A stretch of DNA of 64,000 bases from Methylobacter sp. (GCA_030653985.1 JAURYJ010000054.1:62001-126000); one strand, 5' to 3'; positions 53,347 to 63,809 are shown, counted from the stretch's first letter. Made by a program: numbers and translations. The notes: generated from the letters alone by a model not told the origin.

Positions 53347-54423
53347 ATGGACATCAGCAGTCAAAAAATGGCAAGTCTAGCCTTGCAAATTAAACAATGG
53401 GGACTGGAACTGGGCTTTCAACAGGTCGGCATTACCGACACCGATTTGCCTGAAGCGGAAGCCCACCTGGAAAATTGGCTGGACAATAACTTCCACGGTG
53501 AAATGGACTATATGCAGCGTCACGGCCTTAAACGCAGCAGACCCGAGTTATTGCATGCGGGAACATTGCGTATTATTTCCGTGCGTATGGATTACCAGAC
53601 CGAAGCTGCCATTGCTATGAATCAAGCCCTGGCTGATCCCACTTCGGCCTATATTTCTCGTTATGCTCTGGGTCGTGATTACCACAAATTGATGCGTAAC
53701 CGCCTGCAAAAACTGGCGGATAAAATTCAGGCAGAAATCGGCTCCGACCTTCCCGGCTCAATGCGGGCTTTTGTCGACAGCGCCCCGGTTCTGGAAAAAG
53801 CTTTGGCCGAAAAAGCAGGCCTAGGCTGGATAGGCAAACATTCCAATGTCATCAACCGCAAAGCCGGATCGTGGTTTTTTCTTGGTGAACTATTCACTAA
53901 CCTGCCGCTACCCATCGACACCCCTGCTACCGCGCATTGCGGCGAATGCCGCGCCTGTCTGGATGTATGCCCAACCCAGGCGATAATTGCACCCTATCAG
54001 GTCGATGCCAGGCGCTGCGTGTCCTATCTGACTATCGAACTGCACGGCTCAATACCGGAAAACCTAAGACCGCTGATCGGCAACCGTATCTATGGTTGCG
54101 ACGACTGCCAAATCATCTGCCCGTGGAATCGTTTTGCCAAGCCAACCGGTGAACAGGATTTTAGCCCTAGGCATCGGCTTAATACCCAGCAATTACTTGA
54201 TGTTTTCGCCTGGAGCGAAACGGAATTTCTGGCAAAAACCGAAGGCTCGGCAATACGCAGAATCGGCCATCAACGCTGGCTCAGAAATATCGCCGTGGCT
54301 TTGGGCAATGCACCGACATCAGCGCCTATTGTTGAGGCCTTAAAGCCTATGCTCAATCACGACTCCGCTATGGTTAAGGAGCACGTGCAATGGGCCTTAG
54401 CACAACATCAGTCAATCATTTAA
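53347..54423 (+). CDS. queG: Epoxyqueuosine reductase QueG
   Basis: 358-residue cobalamin-dependent iron-sulfur enzyme for the last step of queuosine synthesis in tRNA. It aligns from the N-terminus with E. coli QueG (IKQWGLELGFQQVGITDTDL; LRIISVRMDY). The two [4Fe-4S] motifs are CGECRACLDVCP near 196-207 and CDDCQIICPW near 247-256. The start is at 53347; the frame open from 53296 runs through repeat sequence. Confidence 0.95.
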   Translation: MDISSQKMASLALQIKQWGLELGFQQVGITDTDLPEAEAHLENWLDNNFHGEMDYMQRHGLKRSRPELLHAGTLRIISVRMDYQTEAAIAMNQALADPTSAYISRYALGRDYHKLMRNRLQKLADKIQAEIGSDLPGSMRAFVDSAPVLEKALAEKAGLGWIGKHSNVINRKAGSWFFLGELFTNLPLPIDTPATAHCGECRACLDVCPTQAIIAPYQVDARRCVSYLTIELHGSIPENLRPLIGNRIYGCDDCQIICPWNRFAKPTGEQDFSPRHRLNTQQLLDVFAWSETEFLAKTEGSAIRRIGHQRWLRNIAVALGNAPTSAPIVEALKPMLNHDSAMVKEHVQWALAQHQSII

Positions 54424-54486
54424 CATGACACCGATCAGGATTATTTGTATCATTTCGTTTACACACATCGGTCTGGAAGTTCAGTA

Positions 54487-55074
54487 ATGAAAATACTATT
54501 TTTCATGCTATTGCCCCTACTCAGTTCATCTGCCGGAGCTGAGGTTTTTAAATGTCAGCTGCCATCAGGCAAAACAATTTATCAGTCTATGCCCTGCAAA
54601 TCCGCAGCAAAACAGCAAGCTATTGAGATAGTGAAATCCGATCCGCGTAAGATTGCCGAGAGAGAAGCCAAACTAAAAACCTGGCAGGAGGACTTTGCAC
54701 AGCGCGAACAAGCAAGAATCAAGGTTGAACAAGAGCGTCAAGCCGAACTGGACAGAAAAGCGTCTGTTGAGGCGCTGAAAAAAAGTGCAGAATATCAACA
54801 ACAGCAGGCTTATCAGACAAAGCGACAGGCAGACGCTTTAGAGCGGCAAAATATGCAACTTCCCTATCAGCAGTATCAATATTTTCCTTCTTTTCCGCTT
54901 TATCCATCACCCCCGACTTATCCCGCTTATCCGTATTATGCCCCCAATCATCAGCACAATAGTCGAGGGGAAACCGGCACCGACACTCAGCAATCTGAGC
55001 AGGGTCGATTAAAAAATCGCATAAATACGGCTCCCGACAAGAGCCGCTCAACATTCTTTTTCAATTGGCAATAA
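54487..55074 (+). CDS. Secreted DUF4124-domain protein
   Basis: 195 residues: signal peptide (MKILFFMLLPLLSSSAGA), a DUF4124 domain (EVFKCQLPSGKTIYQSMPC) with two cysteines, a charged coiled coil (about 55-115) and a Pro/Tyr-rich tail (FPSFPLYPSPPTYPAYPYY). Function unknown; periplasmic or envelope location is likely. The start at 54487 is chosen because the signal peptide begins there. Confidence 0.8.
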   Translation: MKILFFMLLPLLSSSAGAEVFKCQLPSGKTIYQSMPCKSAAKQQAIEIVKSDPRKIAEREAKLKTWQEDFAQREQARIKVEQERQAELDRKASVEALKKSAEYQQQQAYQTKRQADALERQNMQLPYQQYQYFPSFPLYPSPPTYPAYPYYAPNHQHNSRGETGTDTQQSEQGRLKNRINTAPDKSRSTFFFNWQ

Positions 55075-55092
55075 TTCACTAAAAATATTCAT

Positions 55093-55749
55093 ATGAACGC
55101 ACAAATAGGTCAAAAAGCCCCGTTATTATCCGTGTCTGCCTGGGTTCAGGGAACTGAGGTGAACTTTGACAGGCTAACGGGTCAAGTTGTATTAGTCGAG
55201 GTATTTCAGGTCAATTGTCCAGGCTGTTTTTTATACACCTTGCCGCAAGCAGTAAACTTATACCAAAAATATTCAGCACACGGCTTAACAGTATTGGGCA
55301 TCGCCACTGCATTTGAGGATTTTGATAAAAACAATCTCGAAAATTTAACCCGTCTGGCTGAACAGGGCGAGGTGGTCGGCGAAACATTGCGCGTGTTAAG
55401 CCAACAAGGCCAGTTAAACGCAGGCCGCCTGCCCTATCGCATCCCCTTTCCGCTGGCGATGGATCTGCTCAGACAATCCGGCGAAGTGGGCGATAACGAC
55501 ATCAACAACTTCATTCAAACCTATATACCCGAGTTTGAACAACAATCAACAACGCATCAACGACAGCTCAGGCAGCAAGTACTGAATTATTTACAGTCCC
55601 TTGATTACCATGCGGAAACTTTCGAACGTTTCGAGTTAAAAGGCACGCCCTCGCAAATCCTGGTGGATAAACAAGGCATACTCAGGGACTGTGCATTGGG
55701 TGTTTATCCCGAGCTGGAAGCACGGATACTCGAATTATTGCAGGACTAA
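55093..55749 (+). CDS. Thioredoxin-fold redoxin (TlpA/AhpC-like)
   Basis: 218-residue cytoplasmic protein (no signal peptide) with thioredoxin motif CPGC in VFQVNCPGCFLYTLPQAVNLYQKY and a TlpA-like middle. The C-terminal part (FELKGTPSQILVDKQGILRD) keeps the cis-Pro region. A helical insertion covers about residues 80-165. It is likely a thiol-disulfide or peroxide-handling enzyme; the substrate is not evident. It lies 18 nt after the DUF4124 gene. Confidence 0.75.
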   Translation: MNAQIGQKAPLLSVSAWVQGTEVNFDRLTGQVVLVEVFQVNCPGCFLYTLPQAVNLYQKYSAHGLTVLGIATAFEDFDKNNLENLTRLAEQGEVVGETLRVLSQQGQLNAGRLPYRIPFPLAMDLLRQSGEVGDNDINNFIQTYIPEFEQQSTTHQRQLRQQVLNYLQSLDYHAETFERFELKGTPSQILVDKQGILRDCALGVYPELEARILELLQD

Positions 55750-55827
55750 TGTTTGCCCAAGCCCTAATCCTTATCCCGAACTCAGGTTAATTAAGCCATA
55801 ACTGAATTCAGCGCTACAATAGCAACC

Positions 55828-56817
55828 ATGAATACTAATCTCACTCCATTTTCAGCACTCACTCCCGATATCATGTTGAATGCGCTCGACAGTATCGGCC
55901 TGCATAGCGACGGCCGACTGCTGGCGCTCAATAGCTATGAAAATCGCGTCTATCAGGTCGGCATGGCGGATGCCTCCTTTATTGTAACCAAGTTCTACCG
56001 ACCCGAGCGCTGGACGACTGCCGCCATTCTTGAAGAGCATGCTTTCATTCAGGAATTATTCGACGCTGAAATTCCTGTGGTACCCGCCATTCCCTTTGGC
56101 AAAAATCAAACCTTAATCCACGCCGATGGCTTCCGCTTTTCGGTATTTCCGAGGCAAGGCGGCCGCGTGCCGGAACTTGAGGGTCGCGACAAGCTCGAGT
56201 GGATGGGACGATTTATCGCGCGCATTCATGCTGTCGGCGCGCTAAAGCCTTTTAAGGAACGCCCGACACTTGATATTGCCGGTTTTGGCGACAACCCTAG
56301 AGCTTTTCTGCTGGCAAATAACTTCATCCCCGCCGATCTTATCGAGGCTTACCGCAGTGTCTCTGAACACGCTCTGGATGGCGTAAGACGTTGCTTTGAA
56401 CGCGCCGGTGAGGTCAAAAACATCCGTCTGCACGGCGATTGTTATCCGGGAAATATTTTATGGACCGATGACGGCCCGCATTTTGTTGATTTCGATGACA
56501 GCCGAATGGGCCCGGCAATACAGGATTTGTGGATGCTGCTCTCAGGAGATCGCGCTGACATGACTATCCAATTAAACCATCTGCTATCCGGTTACCGGAC
56601 TTTTTATGATTTCGATACCCGGGAACTGCATCTGATTGAAGCGCTGCGTACCTTGCGCCTGATTCATTATTCTGCCTGGATTGCACGGCGCTGGGATGAT
56701 CCCGCGTTCCCTATGGCGTTTCCGTGGTTTGATACCCCGCGTTATTGGCAGGATCGAATTATTGAGCTGCGCGAACAGATCGCGTTAATGAATGAAGGGC
56801 CGCTTGAGTTGGGTTAG
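55828..56817 (+). CDS. srkA: Stress response kinase SrkA (YihE)
   Basis: 329-residue APH-fold Ser/Thr kinase. The catalytic loop RLHGDCYPGNILW (His-Gly-Asp..Asn) and metal motif HFVDFDDSRMGPAIQDLWML are intact, and the N-terminus aligns with E. coli YihE (LNSYENRVYQVG). SrkA protects cells against stress-induced death. It is convergent with rnhB. Confidence 0.93.
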   Translation: MNTNLTPFSALTPDIMLNALDSIGLHSDGRLLALNSYENRVYQVGMADASFIVTKFYRPERWTTAAILEEHAFIQELFDAEIPVVPAIPFGKNQTLIHADGFRFSVFPRQGGRVPELEGRDKLEWMGRFIARIHAVGALKPFKERPTLDIAGFGDNPRAFLLANNFIPADLIEAYRSVSEHALDGVRRCFERAGEVKNIRLHGDCYPGNILWTDDGPHFVDFDDSRMGPAIQDLWMLLSGDRADMTIQLNHLLSGYRTFYDFDTRELHLIEALRTLRLIHYSAWIARRWDDPAFPMAFPWFDTPRYWQDRIIELREQIALMNEGPLELG

Positions 56818-56823
56818 TGCGAT

Positions 56824-56855
56824 TGATGCGCTTCACGTTGTTCAGCATATCCTAC
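56824..56855. repeat. REP-like element between srkA and rnhB
   Basis: TGATGCGCTTCACGTTGTTC followed by AGCATATCCTAC, the inverted near-copy of the nested element at 11045-11078. Family of short palindromic extragenic repeats. Confidence 0.8.
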
Positions 56856-56864
56856 GCACTCGGT

Positions 56865-57452
56865 TTAAAGCTTACCCTGCCGCATCAGCAGGGTTTTTAC
56901 CGGATTGAATGTTTTTCTATGCACCGCTAAAAAGCCAAATTGCTCGATTTCGGCCAGATGCTGTTTGGTGCCGTAGCCCTTATGCAGATGAAACGCAAAA
57001 TCCGGGTAGCGTTGATAATAATCAACCATCAACTTATCCCGTTCAACTTTTGCCAATATTGAGGCGGCGCTGATCGCCTGCACTTTGCTATCGCCTTTAA
57101 CGATGGCCTGGGCAGGCATCGACAATTTAGGAAGACAATTACCATCCACTAAAACCTCATCCGGCTGGATAGGCAAGCCGTTTACCGCTCTTTGCATTGC
57201 CAGCAGCGTGGCTTGCAGGATATTAAGTTCATCGATCTCTTCAACACTGGCCTCCGCAATCGACCAGCTTAAGGCTGCTTCCTTGATGAGGATATACAGA
57301 CTATCGCGCTTGCTTGCGCTGAGTATTTTAGAATCAGCCAATCCGATTATCGGCCTCAAGGGATCTAAGATAACGGCTGCGGCAAAGACCGGGCCTGCAA
57401 GCGGACCGCGTCCAGCTTCGTCAACGCCGGCAATGATAATCTCGTTATCCAT
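56865..57452 (-). CDS. rnhB: Ribonuclease HII
   Basis: 195-residue RNase HII that removes ribonucleotides from DNA. The catalytic motif [15 protein letters not shown] (Asp-Glu) is at the N-terminus, and the other acidic ligands lie in VLVDGNCLP and [14 protein letters not shown]. The ATG at 57452 is preferred over a GTG at 57464. It follows lpxA without the usual lpxB between them. Confidence 0.95.
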   Translation of the reverse strand: MDNEIIIAGVDEAGRGPLAGPVFAAAVILDPLRPIIGLADSKILSASKRDSLYILIKEAALSWSIAEASVEEIDELNILQATLLAMQRAVNGLPIQPDEVLVDGNCLPKLSMPAQAIVKGDSKVQAISAASILAKVERDKLMVDYYQRYPDFAFHLHKGYGTKQHLAEIEQFGFLAVHRKTFNPVKTLLMRQGKL

Positions 57453-57762
57453 ACTAACTTCCACGCCTGAAACAGCGATTAACTCACGAAAACTCTTTAA
57501 GTTGGCTTATAGGGCCACTAGCCGTAACCGGCTTCCGCTTTAAGCGCATAGGCGTCTACACAATTTTTATCGCGCTGAAACTTATTATCGTTGAATGTTG
57601 TGGGCGCGAATTTATTCGCGCGATGGATTAAAAAGCGCGAATAAATTCGCGCCCACACTATAAACATAATGGCAGTGATCCAACAGAAATGGAGCATGGC
57701 TTGCCACCTAATTATTGCTCAATAGCCTCAGTTGTCCCGGTTTAAATGGGTAGCCCGATCAG
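57453..57762. other. 310-bp intergenic region between rnhB and lpxA
   Basis: It contains the paired palindromes at 57600-57656 and no coding sequence I can support. lpxB would normally be in this interval. Confidence 0.7.
57600..57656. repeat. Paired inverted copies of the GCGCGAATAAATTCGCGC repeat
   Basis: GTGGGCGCGAATTTATTCGC (from 57600) faces the exact inverted copy ending GCGCCCAC (to 57656), separated by about 14 bp. Same arrangement as at 38944-39001. Confidence 0.9.
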
Positions 57763-58557
57763 CTATCGCAATATGCCACGATTCACATTACGCAAAAAAC
57801 TGACCATATCAGACAATTCTTTACTTTCACCGGCCAAATCTTCCATTTGGTCAATCGCATCTTCCAGACGCAGATTGGTCTTGTAAATTATTTTATAAGC
57901 TTTTCTGATTAACCTGATATCTTCAGGAGAGATGCCGTTACGCTCCATACCGACTGAATTGATGCCATGCGGCCGGGTAGGTTTACCGCCGACCATAACA
58001 AAGGGGGGAATGTCCTGGGTAATCGCGCTGCCCATCGCGGCAAAGCTGTACTGGCCGATTTGGGTGAACTGATGCACTAAGGTGAACCCACCCAAAATAG
58101 CATGACTATGTAAATGCACATGCCCAGCCAATGAGGCGCCATTGGCCATAATGACGTGGTTGCCGATAATGCAATCATGTGCCACATGCGTATATGCCAT
58201 AAACAGGTTGTCATTGCCTATCTTAGTAAGACTGCGATCCTGCTTAGTCCCCCGGTGCATGGAAGTATATTCGCGTATCGTATTTCTATCGCCAATTTCC
58301 AGCCGGGTTATCTCAGCTGCATATTTTTTATCTTGGGGATCTTCGCCGATAGAGGTGAATTGATAAATGCGATTTTGTTGGCCTATGGTGGTAGGTCCCT
58401 TAATAACAACATGCGAACCTATTACCGTACCGGCACCGATTTTTACCCCGGGACCTATGACCGAAAAAGGGCCAACCGATACATCATCGGCTAACTCCGC
58501 TTCACTATCAATTATCGCTGTCGAATCAATCAAAACTAATTTACCACCGCTGCACAT
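57763..58557 (-). CDS. lpxA: UDP-N-acetylglucosamine acyltransferase LpxA
   Basis: 264-residue left-handed beta-helix acyltransferase, first step of lipid A synthesis. Hexapeptide repeats span residues ~15-190, with catalytic His in [26 protein letters not shown]. The ATG at 58557 overlaps fabZ by 22 nt; a TTG at 58533, giving MIDSTAII like other LpxA starts, is an equally good start. It is downstream of fabZ in the envelope cluster. Confidence 0.94.
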   Translation of the reverse strand: MCSGGKLVLIDSTAIIDSEAELADDVSVGPFSVIGPGVKIGAGTVIGSHVVIKGPTTIGQQNRIYQFTSIGEDPQDKKYAAEITRLEIGDRNTIREYTSMHRGTKQDRSLTKIGNDNLFMAYTHVAHDCIIGNHVIMANGASLAGHVHLHSHAILGGFTLVHQFTQIGQYSFAAMGSAITQDIPPFVMVGGKPTRPHGINSVGMERNGISPEDIRLIRKAYKIIYKTNLRLEDAIDQMEDLAGESKELSDMVSFLRNVNRGILR

Positions 58558-58979
58558 CTGATTTCCGCACTCGCAACAAATTCACCATCAACTTCTGCAC
58601 GGCATTCAAATGCCCAGATATTGCGCTTACTTTTAACGAATCTTGCTTCCAGCATTAATTGATCACCGGGTACAACGGGTCTTTTAAATTTTGCCTTATC
58701 AATACCGGTTAAGTAATAAATCATCCCGGCTAATTCATCACCGGCTGTTTCTGATGCAAGCAAACCCGTAGATTGCGCCAAAGCCTCCAAAATCAGTACG
58801 CCCGGCATAATGGGTTTTTGTGGAAAATGCCCTTGAAAAAACGGTTCGTTATACGTAACGTTTTTTACTCCCAGTAGTCTAATGCCAGGTTCACACTCAA
58901 TAACTTTATCAACCAATAAAAAAGGGTAACGATGTGGTAAGAATTCTTGTATTTGTAAAATATCTAGCTTAACGGACAT
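58536..58979 (-). CDS. fabZ: 3-hydroxyacyl-ACP dehydratase FabZ
   Basis: 147-residue hot-dog dehydratase of fatty-acid elongation. The catalytic His is in [23 protein letters not shown], followed by the Glu. The N-terminus [22 protein letters not shown] is typical. The start is ATG at 58979; a TTG at 59018 is less likely. The gene lies next to skp, with no lpxD between them. Confidence 0.95.
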   Translation of the reverse strand: MSVKLDILQIQEFLPHRYPFLLVDKVIECEPGIRLLGVKNVTYNEPFFQGHFPQKPIMPGVLILEALAQSTGLLASETAGDELAGMIYYLTGIDKAKFKRPVVPGDQLMLEARFVKSKRNIWAFECRAEVDGEFVASAEIRCAAVVN

Positions 58980-59091
58980 ATCGGAGGATGCTTCTCTAAA
59001 AAGTTGATGACTATGCAATTAAAAAACGGTAACTAACCGGATCAAAATAGCGTTATTTTATTTTCTTTCCTAAATAAAAAACCGTGTGTAA

Positions 59092-59592
59092 TTATTCCGG
59101 CATGGTTGACAACTTTTGTTGAACTTGAGTCGTCACGTCAACTTTATCACTAGCATAAATAACGCCATCCGTCAGTAATAAATCAAAGTTTTGATCTTTA
59201 GCTATTTCCCGAATAGCTTCAACAATACGACGCTGTAACTTACCCAACTCTTGATTACGACGAACATTAAAATCTTCGCTAAACTCTTGCTGAGCTCTTT
59301 TTGCGTCTCTTTTCTTATTTAAAATATCTTTTTCCAGATTGACTCGCGCTGACTCACCCATCACCGCTGCATCTTTAGCCATTCTTGCATCCATGTTTTG
59401 GATTTCTTTTTGCTGGGCAACTAATTGCTTATCTCGCGGTGAGAATTCTTTTTCCAAGCGTTTTTTGGCTTTTTCTGCCTGCGGGGCTTTCTCAAGAACA
59501 GAGGGGATATTAACAAAGCCAATTTTTAAATCAGCATAGCTCACATTAGCAGCAAGCAATAATCCTAAAAACAAAACAACTTTTGATTTCAT
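59092..59592 (-). CDS. skp: Periplasmic chaperone Skp (OmpH)
   Basis: 166 residues with a signal peptide (MKSKVVLFLGLLLAANVSYA) and a long coiled-coil arm (about 45-125) typical of Skp, which holds unfolded outer-membrane proteins for the Bam complex. It lies directly downstream of bamA. Confidence 0.92.
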   Translation of the reverse strand: MKSKVVLFLGLLLAANVSYADLKIGFVNIPSVLEKAPQAEKAKKRLEKEFSPRDKQLVAQQKEIQNMDARMAKDAAVMGESARVNLEKDILNKKRDAKRAQQEFSEDFNVRRNQELGKLQRRIVEAIREIAKDQNFDLLLTDGVIYASDKVDVTTQVQQKLSTMPE

Positions 59593-59694
59593 TGTTAAAC
59601 AGGTCCCTGATTAAATTAAAAAATAATAACAAAATATATAACTATTTCGCCAAATTATGAACGTAGGAACTACCGGCCGGCAACCCTACTTCTG

Positions 59695-62001
59695 CTAGAA
59701 GTTTTGGCCGAAGTTGAATTGGAACATCTGTTTTTGGTCCCCTGTTGCAACACCCAGATCTGACGTTCCAGATGACTCAGCATTTAACGGCAATGCGGCA
59801 CTAACGGATAAAGCGCCGAAAGGTGACAACCATTCACCGGAAACCCCGACAGAATATTTCATGTTGTCGGCTTTAAAGCCATCGTTAATTGCTCCTGCGT
59901 CCATAAAGGTGCCTAACCTGACTGATTTTGTCTCCGGCATAAAAGGTACCGGAAAAAACATTTCGGCATTGCCGATGATTTTACTGGAACCGCCAAACGG
60001 ATAACCATTGGATTCTCTCGGACCCACGGTATTATTCCTAAAGCCGCGTATGGATCCCGTACCGCCGCCGAAATAATTCTCAAAGAAAGGCAAGCTATCC
60101 GTATTTCCGTAACCATCGCCATAGGCCGCTTCAGCTTGCAATCTGAACGTAAAGTCTTTAGCCAACGGCAAATAAAGCTGATGTTTATAAGCGATTTTAT
60201 AATATTCCAGGTCACTGCCAGGGACGGTCGCCAACGCAGAAAACCGCTGTTGCCCACCTTTATTAGGGAAGATTGCCCGATTAAGGGTGTCATGAGTCCA
60301 ACCCACTGACGGCGCCAGTGTCAGATAGGTATCGCCTTCCTTATTAATAAAATCTTGAATTTGTGTGGATGAAAAATTAGTGGTACTCAGCTCGGTATGT
60401 TTTGCATCGAGATCAAAACGTAAGCTGTCGAATTCATTCAGGGGAATGCCGAAATTTATTCCCGCATTCATCACATTGGTTGAATAATTGGCAATGTTCA
60501 CTTGACCGGCATTACGTTTGGTATAACCCAAATTATAGCCCTGACTGACACCGTCTACGGTGAAATAAGGATTAAAAAAACCAAACTGATAACTGGTCGC
60601 ATAACTACTATTATTAAAGGCAACATTGACCCGTTTGCCAGAACCAAACACGTTATCCTGAGCAATATTGGCGTTTAACACTATCCCTTGGACTTGAGAA
60701 AAACCGACACCTGCCGACAAGTTGCCGGAGGGCTTTTCTACGACCGAATAATTCACATCAATCTGATCGGCAGTGCCTGTAACCGGAGGTGTTTCAACAT
60801 TCACATCTTCAAAGTAGCCCAAACGTTCAAGCCGGGTTTTTGACCGTTCAATTTTTGAACTTGAAGCCCAACTGGATTCCATCTGCCGCATTTCGCGGCG
60901 CAGTACTTCATCACGGGTTTTGCTATTACCTTTCATGTTAATGCGTCTGACATAAACACGTTTTCCCGGATCAACAAAAAAGGTCATATCAACGGTTTTT
61001 TGGGCTTCGTTGATTTCAGGTATCATGTTGACGTTGGCAAAAGCGTAGCCGTCATCACCCAGACGCTCAGAAATAGCTTTAGACGTTTCGGTAGCATTTT
61101 TTCTGGAAAAAATCTCGCCAGGACCGACTTTTACCAGCTTAATAAGCTCTTCAGGTACAACCACCAAATTACCGGCTAATTTGACCTTTTCCAATTTATA
61201 AACATCACCTTCTTTGACATTAATGGTGACGTAAATATCTTTTTTATCCGGGGTAATGGCTACCTGCGTGGATTCAATGTTAAAGTTAATATAACCACGA
61301 TCCAGGTAATAGGAGCGTAAGGTTTCTAAGTCTCCCGACAACTTTTGCTTGGAATATTGGTCGTCTTTGGTGTAAAACGACAGCAAATTAGAGGTATTCA
61401 ACTCCAGATTACGCAACAGCGTTTTATCATCGAAAACGTTATTGCCAACAATGTTGATCTGTTTGATCTTTGCTACTCGACCCTCAGAAATTTTGATATG
61501 AATACCCACCCGATTCCGAGTGAGATTGGATACATCCGTCGTTATATTTAAACCGTATTTACCATGACTGAAATATTGCCGACTGAGTTCCTGCTCGACT
61601 TTATCCAGAACCTGCTGGTCAAATACCTTGCCTTCAGCCAAACCAATTTTCTTTAAGGCTTTGGTCAAGTCGTCTTTACTCAGATCTTTATTGCCTTCAA
61701 AAATGATTTTTGCAATCGAGGGTCGCTCTACCACATTAACAATCAGCGTTGAACCTTCTCTTTCCAGAGAAATATCCTTAAAAAAACCGGTTTTGAATAG
61801 CGCCTTGATTGCTGGAGCGACATTATCCAGGGAAAACTTTTCACCCACATTAATTGGGAGATAATTATAAACAGTGCCTACAGAAATGCGCTGAAGTCCT
61901 TTGACTTGAATATCTTCCACAAGAAATCCTTCATCACTTTTAACCACTTGAGAAACAAGTATAAACAGCAATAATAAGCAAGAAAAAATATTTAATTTCA
62001 T
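59695..62001 (-). CDS. bamA: Outer-membrane protein assembly factor BamA
   Basis: 768 residues: a signal peptide, five POTRA domains (about 25-425) and a 16-stranded Omp85 barrel. The barrel signature is present (YFGGGTGSIRGFRNNTVGPRE, with the loop-6 RGF motif), and the C-terminus ends in aromatic FNFGQNF. BamA is the core of the complex that inserts beta-barrel proteins, including the TonB receptor and efflux channel encoded in this window. It is followed by skp. Confidence 0.96.
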   Translation of the reverse strand: MKLNIFSCLLLLFILVSQVVKSDEGFLVEDIQVKGLQRISVGTVYNYLPINVGEKFSLDNVAPAIKALFKTGFFKDISLEREGSTLIVNVVERPSIAKIIFEGNKDLSKDDLTKALKKIGLAEGKVFDQQVLDKVEQELSRQYFSHGKYGLNITTDVSNLTRNRVGIHIKISEGRVAKIKQINIVGNNVFDDKTLLRNLELNTSNLLSFYTKDDQYSKQKLSGDLETLRSYYLDRGYINFNIESTQVAITPDKKDIYVTINVKEGDVYKLEKVKLAGNLVVVPEELIKLVKVGPGEIFSRKNATETSKAISERLGDDGYAFANVNMIPEINEAQKTVDMTFFVDPGKRVYVRRINMKGNSKTRDEVLRREMRQMESSWASSSKIERSKTRLERLGYFEDVNVETPPVTGTADQIDVNYSVVEKPSGNLSAGVGFSQVQGIVLNANIAQDNVFGSGKRVNVAFNNSSYATSYQFGFFNPYFTVDGVSQGYNLGYTKRNAGQVNIANYSTNVMNAGINFGIPLNEFDSLRFDLDAKHTELSTTNFSSTQIQDFINKEGDTYLTLAPSVGWTHDTLNRAIFPNKGGQQRFSALATVPGSDLEYYKIAYKHQLYLPLAKDFTFRLQAEAAYGDGYGNTDSLPFFENYFGGGTGSIRGFRNNTVGPRESNGYPFGGSSKIIGNAEMFFPVPFMPETKSVRLGTFMDAGAINDGFKADNMKYSVGVSGEWLSPFGALSVSAALPLNAESSGTSDLGVATGDQKQMFQFNFGQNF

Positions 62002-62180
62002 GTGGAATTCTAAAAATAAAAGTAACTACTTAGCCGCTAGCAAAGTAGAACACAGATGCCAAAAGTAGGCGACACGCATTTGGCTGGCAAGGACTGATAA
62101 TATCAAGCTTTTTTCATAAAACAATATAGGCCAATCTTGAAAAACTGCCGAATTATATCACAGTAAAAATTTAAACGAAC

Positions 62181-63158
62181 TTAAGCCCGACGAATAGGGA
62201 AACTAAGCACCTCATCAAGGGAGGCGCTACCCGACAATAGTGCCAATAAACGGTCCAGACCTATAGCCATACCAGAGCATTCCGGCAATCCCGATTCCAA
62301 AGCCGCAATAAGACGTTGGTCTTTAACGATAACAGGTAATTTCTGTTGTTTCCGGATAGACAGTTCTTGGTCAAATCGCCTGCTTTGTTCTTTAGCATCT
62401 GTCAGCTCATAATAACCATTGCCAAGCTCAACGCCATTCATAAATAATTCAACGCGATCAGCGATCTGTGCGTTATCTTCGTTGATTCTGGCTAATGACG
62501 ACTGGCAAGCGGGATAACCGTAAACCATACACAACGCATTTTCACCCAAATGCGGCTGAACCTTGTGACTGAAGATAAAATCCAGCCACACCGCATGATC
62601 GTGTCCGCAAATGTCCACCGCCTCAGGTATTTGGCTTTTCCTGGCAAAAACGCAGTAGTCCTGATAAGAAAATATCAGGGGATCTAAACCGGTATACGAA
62701 ACAAATATATTCTGATAACTGACTCGTTGAGTTTCCTGTAACGACTTCCCTCTAAACAGAGCAGCAAACAGTTCGGTGATTTCATCCATTAACTGCGGCA
62801 AGGTAAAGCCGACCCGATACCATTCCAGCATCGTAAACTCAGGATTATGAAAACGCCCCGACTCTCCGTTTCTGAATGCCTTACCTATCTGATAGATACA
62901 ACCGCTGCCGGCTGCAAGCAGCCGTTTCATCGCAAACTCAGGGGATGTCTGCAAAAACAGGGTTTGCCGCTGTGGTGAAAAACAGTACTCAGTGGTAAAA
63001 AATTCCAGCTGAGGATCCGTTCCAATAGTGTGACTGAGCAGCGGCGTCTCGACTTCCAGCACCGATCGTTCCGCAAAAAACTGACGCAATTCGGCCAGCA
63101 TCCGCGCCCTTAAACGCATCAGCTCTATCGCGCATGACGGCCGCCAGTCTGCTAACAC
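62181..63158 (-). CDS. epmA: Elongation factor P--(R)-beta-lysine ligase EpmA
   Basis: 325-residue LysRS-like class II enzyme without an anticodon-binding domain. It attaches (R)-beta-lysine to Lys34 of EF-P. Motif 2 is FRNGESGRFHNPEFTMLEWYR and motif 3 SGMAIGLDRLLALL. The start is GTG at 63158, sharing one base with the efp stop (TAGTG), so it is translationally coupled to efp. Confidence 0.94.
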   Translation of the reverse strand: MLADWRPSCAIELMRLRARMLAELRQFFAERSVLEVETPLLSHTIGTDPQLEFFTTEYCFSPQRQTLFLQTSPEFAMKRLLAAGSGCIYQIGKAFRNGESGRFHNPEFTMLEWYRVGFTLPQLMDEITELFAALFRGKSLQETQRVSYQNIFVSYTGLDPLIFSYQDYCVFARKSQIPEAVDICGHDHAVWLDFIFSHKVQPHLGENALCMVYGYPACQSSLARINEDNAQIADRVELFMNGVELGNGYYELTDAKEQSRRFDQELSIRKQQKLPVIVKDQRLIAALESGLPECSGMAIGLDRLLALLSGSASLDEVLSFPIRRA

Positions 63159-63727
63159 TATTCTTTTACGCGGGAAACGTATTCGCCGGTACGGGTATCG
63201 ACTTTAATCACTTCACCAATTTGCACAAACAAAGGCACCCTGACGACTGCGCCGGTTTCCAAGGTTGCGGGTTTGCCGCCTCCACCTGAAGTATCGCCAC
63301 GCACACCGGGATCGGTTTCAGTAATGGTCAGGTCGACAAAGTTAGGCGGCGAGATCGCAAGCGGCGAATCATTCCATAAGGTTACCGTACAAGAATCCTG
63401 ATCTTTCAACCACTTACCCGCATCACCGACAACTTTTTGATCAGTTTGATACTGTTCAAAAGTATCCGGCACCATAAAATGCCAGAATTGACCGTCGTTA
63501 TAAAGATACTGCATCTCAGCATCAACCACATCAGCGCCTTCAATTGACTCACCCGATTTAAAGGTTCTTTCAATAACCCGGCCGGTTTTCAAATTCCTGA
63601 TTTTTACCCGGCTAAAAGCTTGACCCTTTCCCGGTTTGACAAATTCATTTTCAATAATCGCACAGGGATCGTTATCTAACATAACCTTTAACCCGGCTTT
63701 AAACTCATTAGTGCTGTAAGTGGCCAT
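63158..63727 (-). CDS. efp: Elongation factor P
   Basis: 189-residue EF-P, which relieves ribosome stalling at polyproline. The modified residue Lys34 is in VKPGKGQAF, exactly where EpmA acts. The start is ATG at 63727 ([12 protein letters not shown]) with GAGG upstream; the frame from 63751 is longer. It is co-operonic with epmA and divergent from epmB. Confidence 0.96.
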   Translation of the reverse strand: MATYSTNEFKAGLKVMLDNDPCAIIENEFVKPGKGQAFSRVKIRNLKTGRVIERTFKSGESIEGADVVDAEMQYLYNDGQFWHFMVPDTFEQYQTDQKVVGDAGKWLKDQDSCTVTLWNDSPLAISPPNFVDLTITETDPGVRGDTSGGGGKPATLETGAVVRVPLFVQIGEVIKVDTRTGEYVSRVKE

Positions 63728-63809
63728 TTTATCCTCAAAGATGACAAACAATATAAAACTCAGCCATTATAATAGAGCCAACAACCGATAGAAACTTTAA
63801 TAAGCCCTC

